A stretch of 64,000 nucleotides of DNA from assembly GCA_050951005.1 (NCBI GenBank), contig JBMNIP010000004.1:1-64000 (forward strand), given 5' to 3'. Shown here piece by piece: positions 52,704 to 61,098 of this stretch. The position numbers and the translations under genes were made by a program. Source of the DNA: UMGS1519 sp050951005 (GTDB taxonomy: Bacteria; Actinomycetota; Coriobacteriia; Coriobacteriales; Eggerthellaceae). The notes below the pieces were generated by a model. It ran no database searches and was not told the origin of the DNA. It worked only from the letters and a program-made list of their open reading frames with translations. The first letter of the stretch is position 1, and every line of letters starts with the position of its first letter.

Positions 52704-53245
52704 GGATCTACGATATCGAAGGCGTGCCGGTGATGGTGGTGCGCAAGCGCATCAAGAACCTGTACCTGCGCGTGCGCCCGCAGGACGGGCAGGTCATCGC
52801 CAGCGTGCCCATGCAGCTGCCCTGGGATGATGTGGAGGAATTCCTGCAGAAGAAGCACAAATGGATTCTCTTGCATCATGAGCAGGCGCTGCACTCGCCT
52901 CAGCGCTACGCGGAAGCCGCGAGTGCCGATGAGCGGCGTGCATGGAGGGCGATCGTGCAAGCGGGCACCGAGGCGCTTGTGGCGAAATGGGAGCCGGTAC
53001 TGGGAGTGAAGGTGCAGACACTTGTCTATCGCAGCATGCGAAGCCGTTGGGGCAGCTGCCAGCCCGAGACGGGCCGCGTATGCATCAACACGCGCCTGGC
53101 TCTCTATCCGCCCCGTTGCTTGGAGTACGTGGTGGTCCATGAGCTGTGCCATCTCATCGAGCCGAGTCACGGGCCGCGGTTCAAGGCGCTGCTAAACGAG
53201 TTCCTACCCGATTGGAAGTCCGCCGACGCACTGCTGAAAAAGTAG
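52700..53245 (+). CDS. YgjP-like M48-related metallopeptidase domain protein
   Basis: 181 residues, DUF45/YgjP family. The zinc motif HELCH with downstream GPRF is near residue 150 (VVHELCHLIEPSHGPRF), and RSRWGSCQPETGRVCIN precedes it as usual. Cytoplasmic, with no signal peptide; the substrate is unknown. Overlaps rsmI by ATGA and closes the operon. Confidence 0.92.
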   Translation: MRIYDIEGVPVMVVRKRIKNLYLRVRPQDGQVIASVPMQLPWDDVEEFLQKKHKWILLHHEQALHSPQRYAEAASADERRAWRAIVQAGTEALVAKWEPVLGVKVQTLVYRSMRSRWGSCQPETGRVCINTRLALYPPRCLEYVVVHELCHLIEPSHGPRFKALLNEFLPDWKSADALLKK

Positions 53246-53406
53246 GGTGGCTTTGTCGCATCTGCCGCAGAAAACCGACGGGAGAACGGCGCGCCCACGA
53301 GGACTCCACATCTTAAATGCGGTGTCCCACATGGGGAAACAAGCGGTATTTTGCCTGGGAGGCTGAAGCTGGGGCAACGCGATATGCTCGCGTTAGCGGG
53401 GTTTCG

Positions 53407-53412
53407 TATAAT
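53407..53412 (+). promoter_or_regulatory. -10 box giving a leaderless message
   Basis: Perfect TATAAT ending seven bases before the A of the ATG at 53419, so the first transcribed base should be that A. No ribosome site is present, and no clear -35. Confidence 0.65.
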
Positions 53413-53418
53413 GACACA

Positions 53419-54579
53419 ATGATTTTTCAGCAGACAAAACCACGGGCGCTGCCGCTGGCTTTCGCAGGATTCTTCCTGATGTTGCTGCTGGTATGCGCTG
53501 CCCCGGCCGCTTTTGCCGACGGGGGCGATACCGGGGAGCAGATCAGCGAGCTGCAGCAGCGCGTAGAGCAGACAGCTAAGGATTACGACGAGGCCAGCGC
53601 AAAGCTCGAAGAGATCAACCAGCGCATCAAAGACAACAATGCCGCGATTGCCAAGATCAAGAAGGAGCTTCCCGCCCGTAAGGCACGTGCCGCGGCGGCC
53701 ATGGAAGCCATGTACAAGATGCAGAACCAGACTTCTGGCCTGATCGATATCATCTTTAGCATCGACAGCCTTGACGACCTCATCAAGACCACCGACTACC
53801 TGAATACGATCCAGGACCGCAACGTCGATGCCATCAACGATCTCAACGATGCGCAGACCCAGCTGAAGGAGAAGTCCGAGCAGCTGGCTTCCGACAAGCA
53901 GGCGGCCGAAGAGGAGAAGGCGCAAGCCGAACAGGCTGCTGCCGATGCCGTCGCCGCGCGCGAGGAGGCGCAGCGCGAAGCAGAGGAGCAAGCCAAGAAG
54001 GAAGCGGCAGAGGCGGCGGCTAAGAAGGCGGCAGCCCAGAAGCAGTCTTCGAAGAAGGCGTCCTCGTCCTCTTCGTCTGATAATTCCGAGAAAAGCTCTT
54101 CGACCTCCTCCTCGTCTTCCTCGAGCTCGCAGAAGAGCAGTAATGCCAGTGAAGACAGCTCGACTGCCTCCTCGAGTTCCGGCACGGTTTCCAGCGGCGG
54201 TGTGGATTGGAGCGTCGGCAAGGCGAAATTCGTGAGCATCTGGACGTCCCGCATCAACAACTACCTGGCGGGATCGCCCATGGCAGGACAGGGAGCCACC
54301 TTCGCAAATGCCGCTTGGGATTACGGCGTCGATCCGCGCTGGTCGCCCGCCATCGCCTATACGGAGAGCTCGCTCGGCGCCAACTGCTTCAAGCCCTATA
54401 ACGCCTGGGGTTGGGGCTCGTCGAGCTGGAGCAGCTGGAGCGAGGCCATCTATGCCCATGTGGCAGGCCTTGCCCATGGTTACGGCACGACGATCTCCAT
54501 CTCGGCTGCGCAGAAATACTGCCCCTCCAACTGGCAGAACTGGTACAACAAGACGCTTGCCCAGATGAATTCCATCTAA
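53419..54579 (+). CDS. Secreted coiled-coil protein with lysozyme-like C-terminal domain
   Basis: About 386 residues. Signal peptide 1-33 (LAFAGFFLMLLLVCAAPAAFA). An N-terminal coiled coil (about 40-215, ISELQQRVEQTAKDYDEAS onward) resembles the regulatory coil of PcsB/CwlO-type hydrolases, then a Ser-rich linker (about 216-265). The C-terminal domain contains YGVDPRWSPAIAYTESSLG and NAWGWGSS, like the glucosaminidase/lysozyme fold with a Glu in YTESS as likely catalyst. It is probably a cell-wall hydrolase controlled through the coil, conceivably by an FtsX-type transporter. The -10 box just upstream implies leaderless translation from ATG 53419. Confidence 0.82.
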   Translation: MIFQQTKPRALPLAFAGFFLMLLLVCAAPAAFADGGDTGEQISELQQRVEQTAKDYDEASAKLEEINQRIKDNNAAIAKIKKELPARKARAAAAMEAMYKMQNQTSGLIDIIFSIDSLDDLIKTTDYLNTIQDRNVDAINDLNDAQTQLKEKSEQLASDKQAAEEEKAQAEQAAADAVAAREEAQREAEEQAKKEAAEAAAKKAAAQKQSSKKASSSSSSDNSEKSSSTSSSSSSSSQKSSNASEDSSTASSSSGTVSSGGVDWSVGKAKFVSIWTSRINNYLAGSPMAGQGATFANAAWDYGVDPRWSPAIAYTESSLGANCFKPYNAWGWGSSSWSSWSEAIYAHVAGLAHGYGTTISISAAQKYCPSNWQNWYNKTLAQMNSI

Positions 54580-54778
54580 GCGGTGCCTGCGGGTTTGCCG
54601 CGCGGGCTTTGTCCGAAGGCCGACGCTTTTCCTTTCCGCAAGTAGTAATATGTTCTGTTGGCTCTGCCTGTATTGTGGCAGGGCATTCCCTGGGGTCTCA
54701 GCGCGGGAAAGCGCCGGCCCGCATCAGACGAGGGCAAGGGGTACCATTCGCCATCTTGCCGGAAGGAGAACAGTTCGC

Positions 54779-56371
54779 ATGTCCAAGGGAACCTATTCTT
54801 TCACCACCCCGATCTATTACGTGAACGCCGCCCCGCATCTGGGAACGGCATATACGACGGTTGCCGCCGACACGGTGGCGCGCTATCAGCGCATGAACGG
54901 CTACGACGTCGAATTCGTCACCGGCATGGACGAACATGGTCAGAAGGTTGCCGAAACGGCCGAGTCGAAGGGGATGACGCCGCAGGATTGGTGCGATTCC
55001 ATGGAGCCGGTGTTCCGTGAGGCATGGGACATGCTCGACATCACCTATACGGATTTCGTACGTACCAGCAGCGACCGCCAAACCCGCACGGTGCAGAAGT
55101 TCTGGCAGGACCTCTATGATCGCGGTTACCTGTACAAGGGCAGCTACGAGGGCTGGTATTGCGTCCACGAGGAAACGTATTATTCCGAGAGTGACCTGGA
55201 GAAGAACGAGGATGGCGTGTACGTGTGCCCGGATTGCAAACGTCCGGTGCAGCTGATGGCCTCCGGCGAGGAGAACTGGTTCTTCAAGCTCTCCGATTTC
55301 CAGGATAAGCTGCTTGCCTATTACGACGAGCATCCGGACTTCATCCGTCCCGCATCGCGGCGCAACGAGGTGGTCAGCTTCGTCAAGCGCGGGTTGAAAG
55401 ACCTTTCCATCTCACGTTCGACCTTCGACTGGGGCGTGCCGCTGCCGTTCGATAAGGGACATGTGGCGTATGTTTGGGCCGATGCCCTGTTGGCATATCT
55501 GACCGGTATCGGCTATGCGGATCCGGACCGTACCGAGGAATTCGACCGCAGCTGGCCGATGCAGTATCACTTCGTGGGCAAGGACATCACCCGATTCCAT
55601 TGCGTGATCTGGCCGGCAATGCTCATGGCGGCGGACATGCCCATCACCCATACCGTATTCGGCCATGGCTTCCTTCTGACCAAGGGCGAGAAGATGTCGA
55701 AATCCAAGGGCAATGGGGTTATGCCCAAGGACCTGGTGAAGATCTTCGGCGTGGATGCGTATCGCTACTATTTCATGAGCGACGTGCAGTTCGGTTCCGA
55801 TGGCGATATCTCGCTGGAGCGCATGGTGCAGGTGTATAACGCCGACTTGGCCAATACTTGGGGCAATCTCTGCAGCCGTGTGCCCGGCATGAACAAGAAG
55901 TACTTCGACAGCCTGGTTCCCGAGGTCCCCGCTGCCACGAAGTCCCTTGTGGAGCAGAATCCGCTGCGCGAGATCGCCGATACCCTGTATCAGACCTATG
56001 ATGCCTGCATGGCCGAAGTCGATTTCACGGGGGCTGCTGCGGCTGCGCAGAACCTGGCGCATCGTGCGAACCTGTATATCGACGAGACCGAGCCGTTCCG
56101 CATGGCCAAGGATCCCGAAAAGCGCGATGAGCTCGCCGCGGTCATGTATAACCTGTTGGAGGCTATCCGCATCATCGCGCTTTATATGGCGCCGTTCGCG
56201 CCGAACACATCCGCCGAGGTCTACCGGCGCTTGGGTTTGGGGGATATCACGTCAATCACCGATATCGAAGCTGCCACCAAGTGGGGCCAGCTGCCGAGCG
56301 GCAATACCGTTGAGACCGGTTCGCCGCTGTTCCCGCGTTTGGATATCTCCGAACTCGATCTGGAAAACTAA
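54779..56371 (+). CDS. metG: Methionyl-tRNA synthetase
   Basis: Charges tRNA-Met. About 530 residues, class I. HIGH-type PHLGTAYT (residues 19-26), TGMDEHGQK, a zinc-type CPDC (near 149), WFFKLS, and KMSKSKGN. It lacks the C-terminal tRNA-binding (EMAP) domain of longer forms. ATG 54779 has GGAAGGAGAA at 54760-54769. The 199-base leader holds the hairpins GCTCTGCC/GGCAGGGC (54661-54684) and GGCAAG/CTTGCC (54733-54760), but I see no T-box or SAM riboswitch. Confidence 0.96.
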   Translation: MSKGTYSFTTPIYYVNAAPHLGTAYTTVAADTVARYQRMNGYDVEFVTGMDEHGQKVAETAESKGMTPQDWCDSMEPVFREAWDMLDITYTDFVRTSSDRQTRTVQKFWQDLYDRGYLYKGSYEGWYCVHEETYYSESDLEKNEDGVYVCPDCKRPVQLMASGEENWFFKLSDFQDKLLAYYDEHPDFIRPASRRNEVVSFVKRGLKDLSISRSTFDWGVPLPFDKGHVAYVWADALLAYLTGIGYADPDRTEEFDRSWPMQYHFVGKDITRFHCVIWPAMLMAADMPITHTVFGHGFLLTKGEKMSKSKGNGVMPKDLVKIFGVDAYRYYFMSDVQFGSDGDISLERMVQVYNADLANTWGNLCSRVPGMNKKYFDSLVPEVPAATKSLVEQNPLREIADTLYQTYDACMAEVDFTGAAAAAQNLAHRANLYIDETEPFRMAKDPEKRDELAAVMYNLLEAIRIIALYMAPFAPNTSAEVYRRLGLGDITSITDIEAATKWGQLPSGNTVETGSPLFPRLDISELDLEN

Positions 56372-56383
56372 ACGAGCCGAAAG

Positions 56384-56412
56384 GGGCACTCCCCGTTCTT
56401 CGGGAAGTGCCC
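56384..56412. terminator. Hairpin between converging metG and ilvA
   Basis: GGGCACT-C-CCCG pairs with CGGG-A-AGTGCCC (56384-56395 with 56401-56412), loop TTCTT. The T-tail is weak on the plus strand and short (CTTTC) on the minus strand. Confidence 0.6.
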
Positions 56413-56457
56413 GGCAGAAGGAGCCATGCGCTGGCGAAGTGACGCGCACCGCGTTTA

Positions 56458-57669
56458 TTACAGGTGCGCCTGGATGACGCTGGTCTGGTATCCGGCATCT
56501 TCCAATGCCTGCACGATCTCGCGTTTATGTGCCGGTCCGAACGCCTCGATCGTCACGCGCAGCTCAACGGCTGCGTTGCGGTTGGCGGTAACGAACTGGT
56601 TGTGGTCCAGGCGCACCACGTTGCCCTTCTTATCGGCGATGGCCTGGGCGACTCGGACGAGCTCGCCGGGACGGTCGGGCAGAAGCAGGGACACGGTGAA
56701 GATGCGGTCGCGTTGGATCAGGCCGTGCTGCACGACGCTTGCCATGGTGGTCACGTCCATGTTCCCACCCGATAGGATGGAGACGACCTTCTTTCCTTTG
56801 CAGTCCAGATGCTTCAGGGCGGCAACGGTCAGCAATCCGGAATTCTCGACAATCATCTTATGGTTCTCCACCATGTCCAGGAACGACACGATGATCTCGT
56901 CATCGGAGACGGTCAGGATATCGTCGACGTTCTTCTGGACATACGGGAATACCTTATCGCCTGGCTCAAGGACTGCGGTGCCATCGGCAATCGTGTTCGC
57001 ACTGGGAAGCTTCACCACATGGCCGGCTTCGAGCGATGCCTTCATGCATGCCGCACCTTCCGGTTCCACGCCGATCACCGTGATGCGCGGGTTCAGCAGC
57101 TTGGCCAGGGTCGCGACTCCAGTGATCAGCCCGCCGCCGCCGATAGGCGCCAAGATGATGTCCACAAGCGGGAGCTCCTGCACGATCTCCATGGCAATCG
57201 TGCCCTGCCCGGTGGCAACGGCGAGGTCGTTGAACGGATGGATGAAGGTCAGCCCCTGCTCATCGGCAAGCTTCAGGGCGTGTTCATAGGCTTCGTCATA
57301 GACGTTGCCTGCCAGTACAACGTCCGCACCGAGTTCCTTGGTGCGCTCAACTTTGATGAGCGGGGTGGTGGTGGGCATCACGATGGTGGCATGCACCCCA
57401 TAGACCTGCGCCGCATTCGCAACGCCTTGCGCGTGGTTGCCGGCCGATGCGGTGATCAGGCCGCGCTTGCGTTCCTCGTCCGTCAGCGTGCTTATCTTGT
57501 AATACGCCCCGCGTACCTTGTAGGCGCCGGTTCGCTGCATATTCTCGGGTTTCAACCAGACTTCGTTCCCGCATTCACGGCTGAAATACGGGCTGTATAC
57601 AAGCTTCGTCTCCTGAGTGACCTCTTTCACCTTTTTTGCGGCTTCTTCGAAGGCATCCAGCGTCAGCAT
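56458..57669 (-). CDS. ilvA: Threonine ammonia-lyase with one ACT domain
   Basis: Deaminates threonine to 2-oxobutanoate. About 403 residues, PLP fold type II: PLP-Lys in QRTGAYKVRGAY, TASAGNHAQGVA, PIGGGGLITGVA, and VSILSGGNMD. The C-terminal 80 residues form one ACT domain, the medium form of the family. It could serve isoleucine synthesis or threonine breakdown; no other ilv gene is in the window. ATG 57669 follows AAAGGAACG; an upstream ATG would lack a site. Divergent from ridA, which destroys the reactive enamine this enzyme releases. Confidence 0.95.
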   Translation of the reverse strand: MLTLDAFEEAAKKVKEVTQETKLVYSPYFSRECGNEVWLKPENMQRTGAYKVRGAYYKISTLTDEERKRGLITASAGNHAQGVANAAQVYGVHATIVMPTTTPLIKVERTKELGADVVLAGNVYDEAYEHALKLADEQGLTFIHPFNDLAVATGQGTIAMEIVQELPLVDIILAPIGGGGLITGVATLAKLLNPRITVIGVEPEGAACMKASLEAGHVVKLPSANTIADGTAVLEPGDKVFPYVQKNVDDILTVSDDEIIVSFLDMVENHKMIVENSGLLTVAALKHLDCKGKKVVSILSGGNMDVTTMASVVQHGLIQRDRIFTVSLLLPDRPGELVRVAQAIADKKGNVVRLDHNQFVTANRNAAVELRVTIEAFGPAHKREIVQALEDAGYQTSVIQAHL

Positions 57670-57772
57670 GGCATACGTTCCTTTCATTGCGTTGCGAATC
57701 CTCGCGTTGTATGTTTCGAGTGTCGCATAAACTATTCGGTTATGAGCGAGTATTTTCCCAGAAAGGAAGATT

Positions 57773-58150
57773 ATGAAAACCATCGCAACGCCCGACGCCC
57801 CGGCCGCCATCGGTCCTTATTCGCAAGGCGTCATCGCAAACGGCTTGCTGTTCGCTTCCGGTCAGATTCCGCTTGACCCCCAGACCGGTCAGATAGTGGG
57901 CAACACCATCGAAGAGCAGACCGCGCAGGTCATGAAAAACATCGGTGCGCTGCTTGCCGCTGCCGGTACCGACTTCGATCATGTGGTGAAGACCACCTGC
58001 TTCTTGGAGGATATCGACGCCTTTGATGCCTTCAACAAGGTGTATGCGAGGTCCTTCGGTACCAGCCTGCCAGCGCGTTCGGCTGTCGGCATTGACAAGC
58101 TGCCGAAGGGCGTTCTGGTAGAGGTAGAAGTTGTCGCAGCGGTCGAATAG
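57773..58150 (+). CDS. ridA: RidA family reactive-intermediate deaminase
   Basis: 125 residues, full RidA/YjgF fold. ATPDAPAAIGPYSQGV at the start, FASGQIPLDPQTG, and PARSAVGIDKLPKG with the active-site Arg. Hydrolyses 2-aminoacrylate and 2-aminocrotonate to keto acids. It is divergent from ilvA, whose product it detoxifies; the pairing supports both calls. Ribosome site GAAAGGAAG. Confidence 0.96.
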   Translation: MKTIATPDAPAAIGPYSQGVIANGLLFASGQIPLDPQTGQIVGNTIEEQTAQVMKNIGALLAAAGTDFDHVVKTTCFLEDIDAFDAFNKVYARSFGTSLPARSAVGIDKLPKGVLVEVEVVAAVE

Positions 58151-58175
58151 CTGCTGGCGGATAGCAGGATGATGC

Positions 58176-59336
58176 GTGAATCCCATGACTGACGCCTGGC
58201 AGGAAAAACGCCCAGCCTCGAGCACCCCGCATGCGCTCGAGCGCGATTTGCTGTATCGCAAGCGCAAGAAGAAGGGGAAGTTCTCCGTGGCAGTGCCTCC
58301 GATACCGCTGCCCGAGGCACCCCTGGCGGATACCCATGCCCATCTGGGGGCGCTCGATGCACCGCTTGCGCTGGCCCGCGCGGCATTCTGGGGCTTCGAT
58401 TTCATCTGCTGTATCACGGAACCGGACAACGATGCCCCCCGCGTCTACCGGGACCTGCCGAAGTGGCGGGAACAGGCTGCGGAGCTGCTGCCCGAGCTGA
58501 TCACGGCCACCGACGAGGTGTTGGCCGCACGCTCCGACCCGGCGTCGCAGGCCATGCGGGAGCTTCTCGAAGAGCGCCGTTCTCAGGCGCTCGGCATTCC
58601 ACGGGTTCGGCTTGCCATCGGGTGCCATCCGCACACCTCGCGAAGGTGGGATGAGCGGCTCGAGGCGCTCGAGCGGCAGGCGCTGGCCGACCCGCGTACC
58701 TGCGCCGTGGGAGAAATCGGCCTCGATTACTTCTACGACATGTCGCCGCGGGAAACGCAGGAGCGCGTGTTCCGGGAACAGCTGCGTTTGGCAAACGAGG
58801 CGGGCGTACCCGTGTTTCTCCATATCCGCGACGCACACGAGGATGCGCTCGCCATCTTACAGGAGGAAGGCTTCCCCGAGGCAGGCACCATCCTGCACTG
58901 CTGCAGCTTGCCGCCAAAGGAGCTCGAGCCTTGGATCGACGCGGGATGCTTCATCGCGTATGGCGGTATCGCGACCTTCAATTCCCAGGACGCGGCGCGT
59001 GAGGGAGTGCGCCTGGTTCCGCACGATCGCCTGCTGTTCGAAACAGATTCTCCCTATATGGCCCCGAATCCGCTGCGCGGCAACCAATGCTATCCGGATT
59101 TCTCGCTGTGGACGGCATTGCGCTTGTCCGAAGTGCGCGGGCAGGTCCCGGGTGCAGCCCGTAGGGGCTTCCTGGAAGAAGTGCATGCGAATGCGCTGGG
59201 CCTGCAAGACCGACCCGCTACCGACTGGCAGCAACGCTATGTCAGCCTGGTCGGGCCTTTGGAACCGCTGTACAGCGAACGGTCGGATGGCGAAGGCGAA
59301 AGCGACGAGGAACCTCAGGATGGAGGCCGACCATGA
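58176..59336 (+). CDS. TatD family metal-dependent hydrolase
   Basis: 386 residues; TIM-barrel metal hydrolase, probably a DNA exonuclease. Metal ligands: DTHAHL, GEIGLDYFYD, FLHIRDAHED, LHCC, ETDSPYMAP. About 45 basic residues are added at the N terminus and 60 acidic at the C terminus, compared with 260 in E. coli TatD. GTG 58176 with AGGA upstream; ATG 58185 is an alternative start. Overlaps the next gene by ATGA. The order tatD-rsmA-veg is seen in many Gram-positives. Confidence 0.92.
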   Translation: MNPMTDAWQEKRPASSTPHALERDLLYRKRKKKGKFSVAVPPIPLPEAPLADTHAHLGALDAPLALARAAFWGFDFICCITEPDNDAPRVYRDLPKWREQAAELLPELITATDEVLAARSDPASQAMRELLEERRSQALGIPRVRLAIGCHPHTSRRWDERLEALERQALADPRTCAVGEIGLDYFYDMSPRETQERVFREQLRLANEAGVPVFLHIRDAHEDALAILQEEGFPEAGTILHCCSLPPKELEPWIDAGCFIAYGGIATFNSQDAAREGVRLVPHDRLLFETDSPYMAPNPLRGNQCYPDFSLWTALRLSEVRGQVPGAARRGFLEEVHANALGLQDRPATDWQQRYVSLVGPLEPLYSERSDGEGESDEEPQDGGRP

Positions 59337-59818
59337 ATGCGGTCATCTTGATGGCGTCTCCGAAACGCAACGGACGTTGCGCACGCTGGGCCCGGGAGCT
59401 GGCGGCTGCCTATCGAAGCCGGGGCGCTGAAGCATCCGTGCTTGCGATATGCGATTTGGACATCGCCGGATGCCGCAACTGTGACGGATGCCGGCATGCT
59501 CCAGAATTTCGTTGCGTCATCGAAGACGATATGGCGATAGTGGACGATGCACTCAAGGCGGCTGATGAGCTTGCCATCGTGTCGCCGGTTTTCTTCGCTG
59601 GTCCGCCCGCCCAACTGAAAGCGGTGCTTGATCGGCTCCAGCCGCATTTCTGGCGCGAGACGCGCATGCGGCCGAAGCGACCTGCCGCCTTGTATGTGGT
59701 GGGGGATGGGGGCGACCCCTATGGATACGAGCCCCTGGTCGCCATCGTCCGCTCCGCTTTAGCCGTGGGCGGTTTCAAGGTGCGCTCTGTCGAGACGCGA
59801 ATCGGCTCGACGGAGTAA
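59333..59818 (+). CDS. Flavodoxin-fold NAD(P)H-dependent oxidoreductase
   Basis: 161 residues. FMN-binding start VILMASPKRNGRCA; IVSPVFFAGPPAQLKAVLDR is the second flavin loop. A Cys cluster CRNCDGCRH near residue 48 recalls iron-sulfur flavoproteins. FMN reductase or quinone/nitro-reductase activity is inferred. It overlaps tatD by four bases. In Bacillus the same position is held by rnmV (ribonuclease M5), which is missing here. Confidence 0.88.
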   Translation: MNAVILMASPKRNGRCARWARELAAAYRSRGAEASVLAICDLDIAGCRNCDGCRHAPEFRCVIEDDMAIVDDALKAADELAIVSPVFFAGPPAQLKAVLDRLQPHFWRETRMRPKRPAALYVVGDGGDPYGYEPLVAIVRSALAVGGFKVRSVETRIGSTE

Positions 59819-59837
59819 ACGAAGAGAAGGGAAAGTA

Positions 59838-60749
59838 ATGCCTCAGGTTTCCCCTTTGGCATCGGTTGCTGCCACACGGGCGGTCCTCGAGACCTATGGG
59901 TTGGCAACCAAGCATGCACTCGGCCAGCATTTCCTGATATCGGACGGCATCGTCGGCAAGATCCTTTCGACTGCCGAAGTCGCATCCGATGATGTGGTGC
60001 TGGAAGTCGGTCCGGGAATCGGTACCATGACGGTTGCCCTGCTCGATCGCTCACGCGCCGTGATTGCCGTCGAGCGCGATGCCGACCTGCCGGCCGTGCT
60101 TGCCGAGACATGTGCGGGTCACGGGGCTCCTGGCGCCTTCACCCTGCTTCAGAAGGACGCGCTTGATTTGGCCGCAGAGGATTTCACAGGCACTGAGCCG
60201 AATAAATTCGTGGCCAATCTGCCCTATGCGGTGGCAGCAACGCTCGTACTCGACTACTTCGAGCGGTTTCCGTCGATTATGCAGGCGACGGTGATGGTCC
60301 AGAAGGAAGTGGCCGACCGCATGAGCGCCGCTCCCGGGTCGAAGGAGTATGGTGCGTATACGGTCAAACTCGGCTTGCATGCGAAGAAGCGCGCACGGTT
60401 TGCCGTGGGCCGGGGCAACTTCTTCCCGCCGCCACGGGTGGATTCGGCCGTCATCCGTCTGGACCGCATCTGCCCGACCTATCAGGGCTCCGATTTGACG
60501 CAAAGGCAGCTTTCCGCCTGCACACTGGTGGCCGATGCCTCCTTTGCCAGCCGGAGGAAAACCATCTTGAATTCCAGCCGAACGTATTTCCGCTCGCTCG
60601 GCGCGGCGGGTACGGCCGTTGCGGATTGCTTTCCGGGTGTTCTCGAAGAGGCGGGCATCGATGCCGGCCGACGGGGTGAAACGCTCTCGCAGGAGGAGTT
60701 CATCCGACTTGGCTGCCTGTTGGCATCCCATGATGTCGACTGGCAATAG
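59838..60749 (+). CDS. rsmA: 16S rRNA (adenine1518-N6/adenine1519-N6)-dimethyltransferase
   Basis: 303 residues. Dimethylates A1518 and A1519 in late small-subunit assembly. HALGQHFLISDGIVGKIL, EVGPGIGTMTVALL (SAM), VERDADL, FVANLPYAVAATLVL (catalytic NLPY), FFPPPRVDSAVI, ASFASRRKTI. Ribosome site GAAGGGAAAG. Part of the tatD operon. Its stop codon lies in the left arm of an inverted repeat shared with the converging XRE gene. Confidence 0.96.
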   Translation: MPQVSPLASVAATRAVLETYGLATKHALGQHFLISDGIVGKILSTAEVASDDVVLEVGPGIGTMTVALLDRSRAVIAVERDADLPAVLAETCAGHGAPGAFTLLQKDALDLAAEDFTGTEPNKFVANLPYAVAATLVLDYFERFPSIMQATVMVQKEVADRMSAAPGSKEYGAYTVKLGLHAKKRARFAVGRGNFFPPPRVDSAVIRLDRICPTYQGSDLTQRQLSACTLVADASFASRRKTILNSSRTYFRSLGAAGTAVADCFPGVLEEAGIDAGRRGETLSQEEFIRLGCLLASHDVDWQ

Positions 60750-60788
60750 CCGATAATGGCTTGCGGGGGGCTGCGCCCCTCGGCTATT
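60745..60788. repeat. Inverted repeat over the stop codons of rsmA and the XRE gene
   Basis: AATAGCCGA (60745-60753) and TCGGCTATT (60780-60788) form a 9-bp outer stem, with GGGG/CCCC paired inside. The rsmA TAG is in the left arm and the TAG of the minus-strand XRE gene in the right arm. It has no T-tail; perhaps a bidirectional 3'-end structure. Confidence 0.5.
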
Positions 60789-61017
60789 CGTCGCCGAAGT
60801 CCGAGACGAAGAAGTAGCTGATTTCAACGTCCAAGGCGTCGGCGAGCGAGCAAAGGTAATCAAACGATGGATTTGTAACTCCTCGTTCCACTTCGCTGAG
60901 ATAGCTGTGCGATTCATTTCCCATCATCAGGGCAAGCTGACGCTGTGAAAGCTTCTGCTTTTCACGGACTTCGCGAATCCGCTTTCCCAGCTGTATTTTC
61001 CGCTCCGCATTCAGCAT
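60784..61017 (-). CDS. XRE-family helix-turn-helix regulator
   Basis: 77 residues, a bare HTH_3 domain (LGKRIREVREKQKLSQRQLA, then SEVERGVTNPSFDYL) with a short FFVSDFGDE tail. Size and form match phage repressors of the Cro/C1 type and controller proteins of restriction systems, but no such system adjoins. AAAGGA sits only one base before ATG 61017, so initiation may be unusual. A perfect 22-bp palindrome 32 bases upstream is the likely operator, suggesting autoregulation. The A/T-rich promoter region and convergent orientation within rsmA-veg suggest insertion. Confidence 0.88.
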   Translation of the reverse strand: MLNAERKIQLGKRIREVREKQKLSQRQLALMMGNESHSYLSEVERGVTNPSFDYLCSLADALDVEISYFFVSDFGDE

Positions 61018-61048
61018 ATCCTTTAGGCTATGTGCGCTTTGTCGGAGG

Positions 61049-61070
61049 GTGGTCTGCTATAGCAGACCAC
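61049..61070. promoter_or_regulatory. Perfect 22-bp palindrome, likely XRE operator
   Basis: GTGGTCTGCTA followed directly by TAGCAGACCAC, with no gap or mismatch. On the minus strand its centre holds TGC-TATAGC, an extended -10 for the XRE gene, so binding there would shut off its own promoter. Confidence 0.7.
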
Positions 61071-61082
61071 TGATACTCTTTG

Positions 61083-61098
61083 TTGTATTTTCATACAA
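61083..61098. repeat. Second inverted repeat upstream of the XRE gene
   Basis: TTGTAT-TTTC-ATACAA, in the A/T-rich stretch 61071-61282. It may be a second regulator site or a -35 region on the minus strand. Confidence 0.4.

Noticed and set aside
54060..54185. Ser-codon run as a microsatellite for phase variation
   Set aside because: The codons are mixed (TCC, TCG, TCT, AGC, AGT), so it is a protein linker and not a simple DNA repeat.
54580..54778. T-box or SAM riboswitch before metG
   Set aside because: The sequence GGGTACCATTCG near 54738 loosely recalls the T-box bulge, but no specifier stem or antiterminator/terminator pair could be built.
60784..61017. XRE gene as controller of a restriction-modification system
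   Set aside because: Size fits, but no methyltransferase or endonuclease gene lies beside it.
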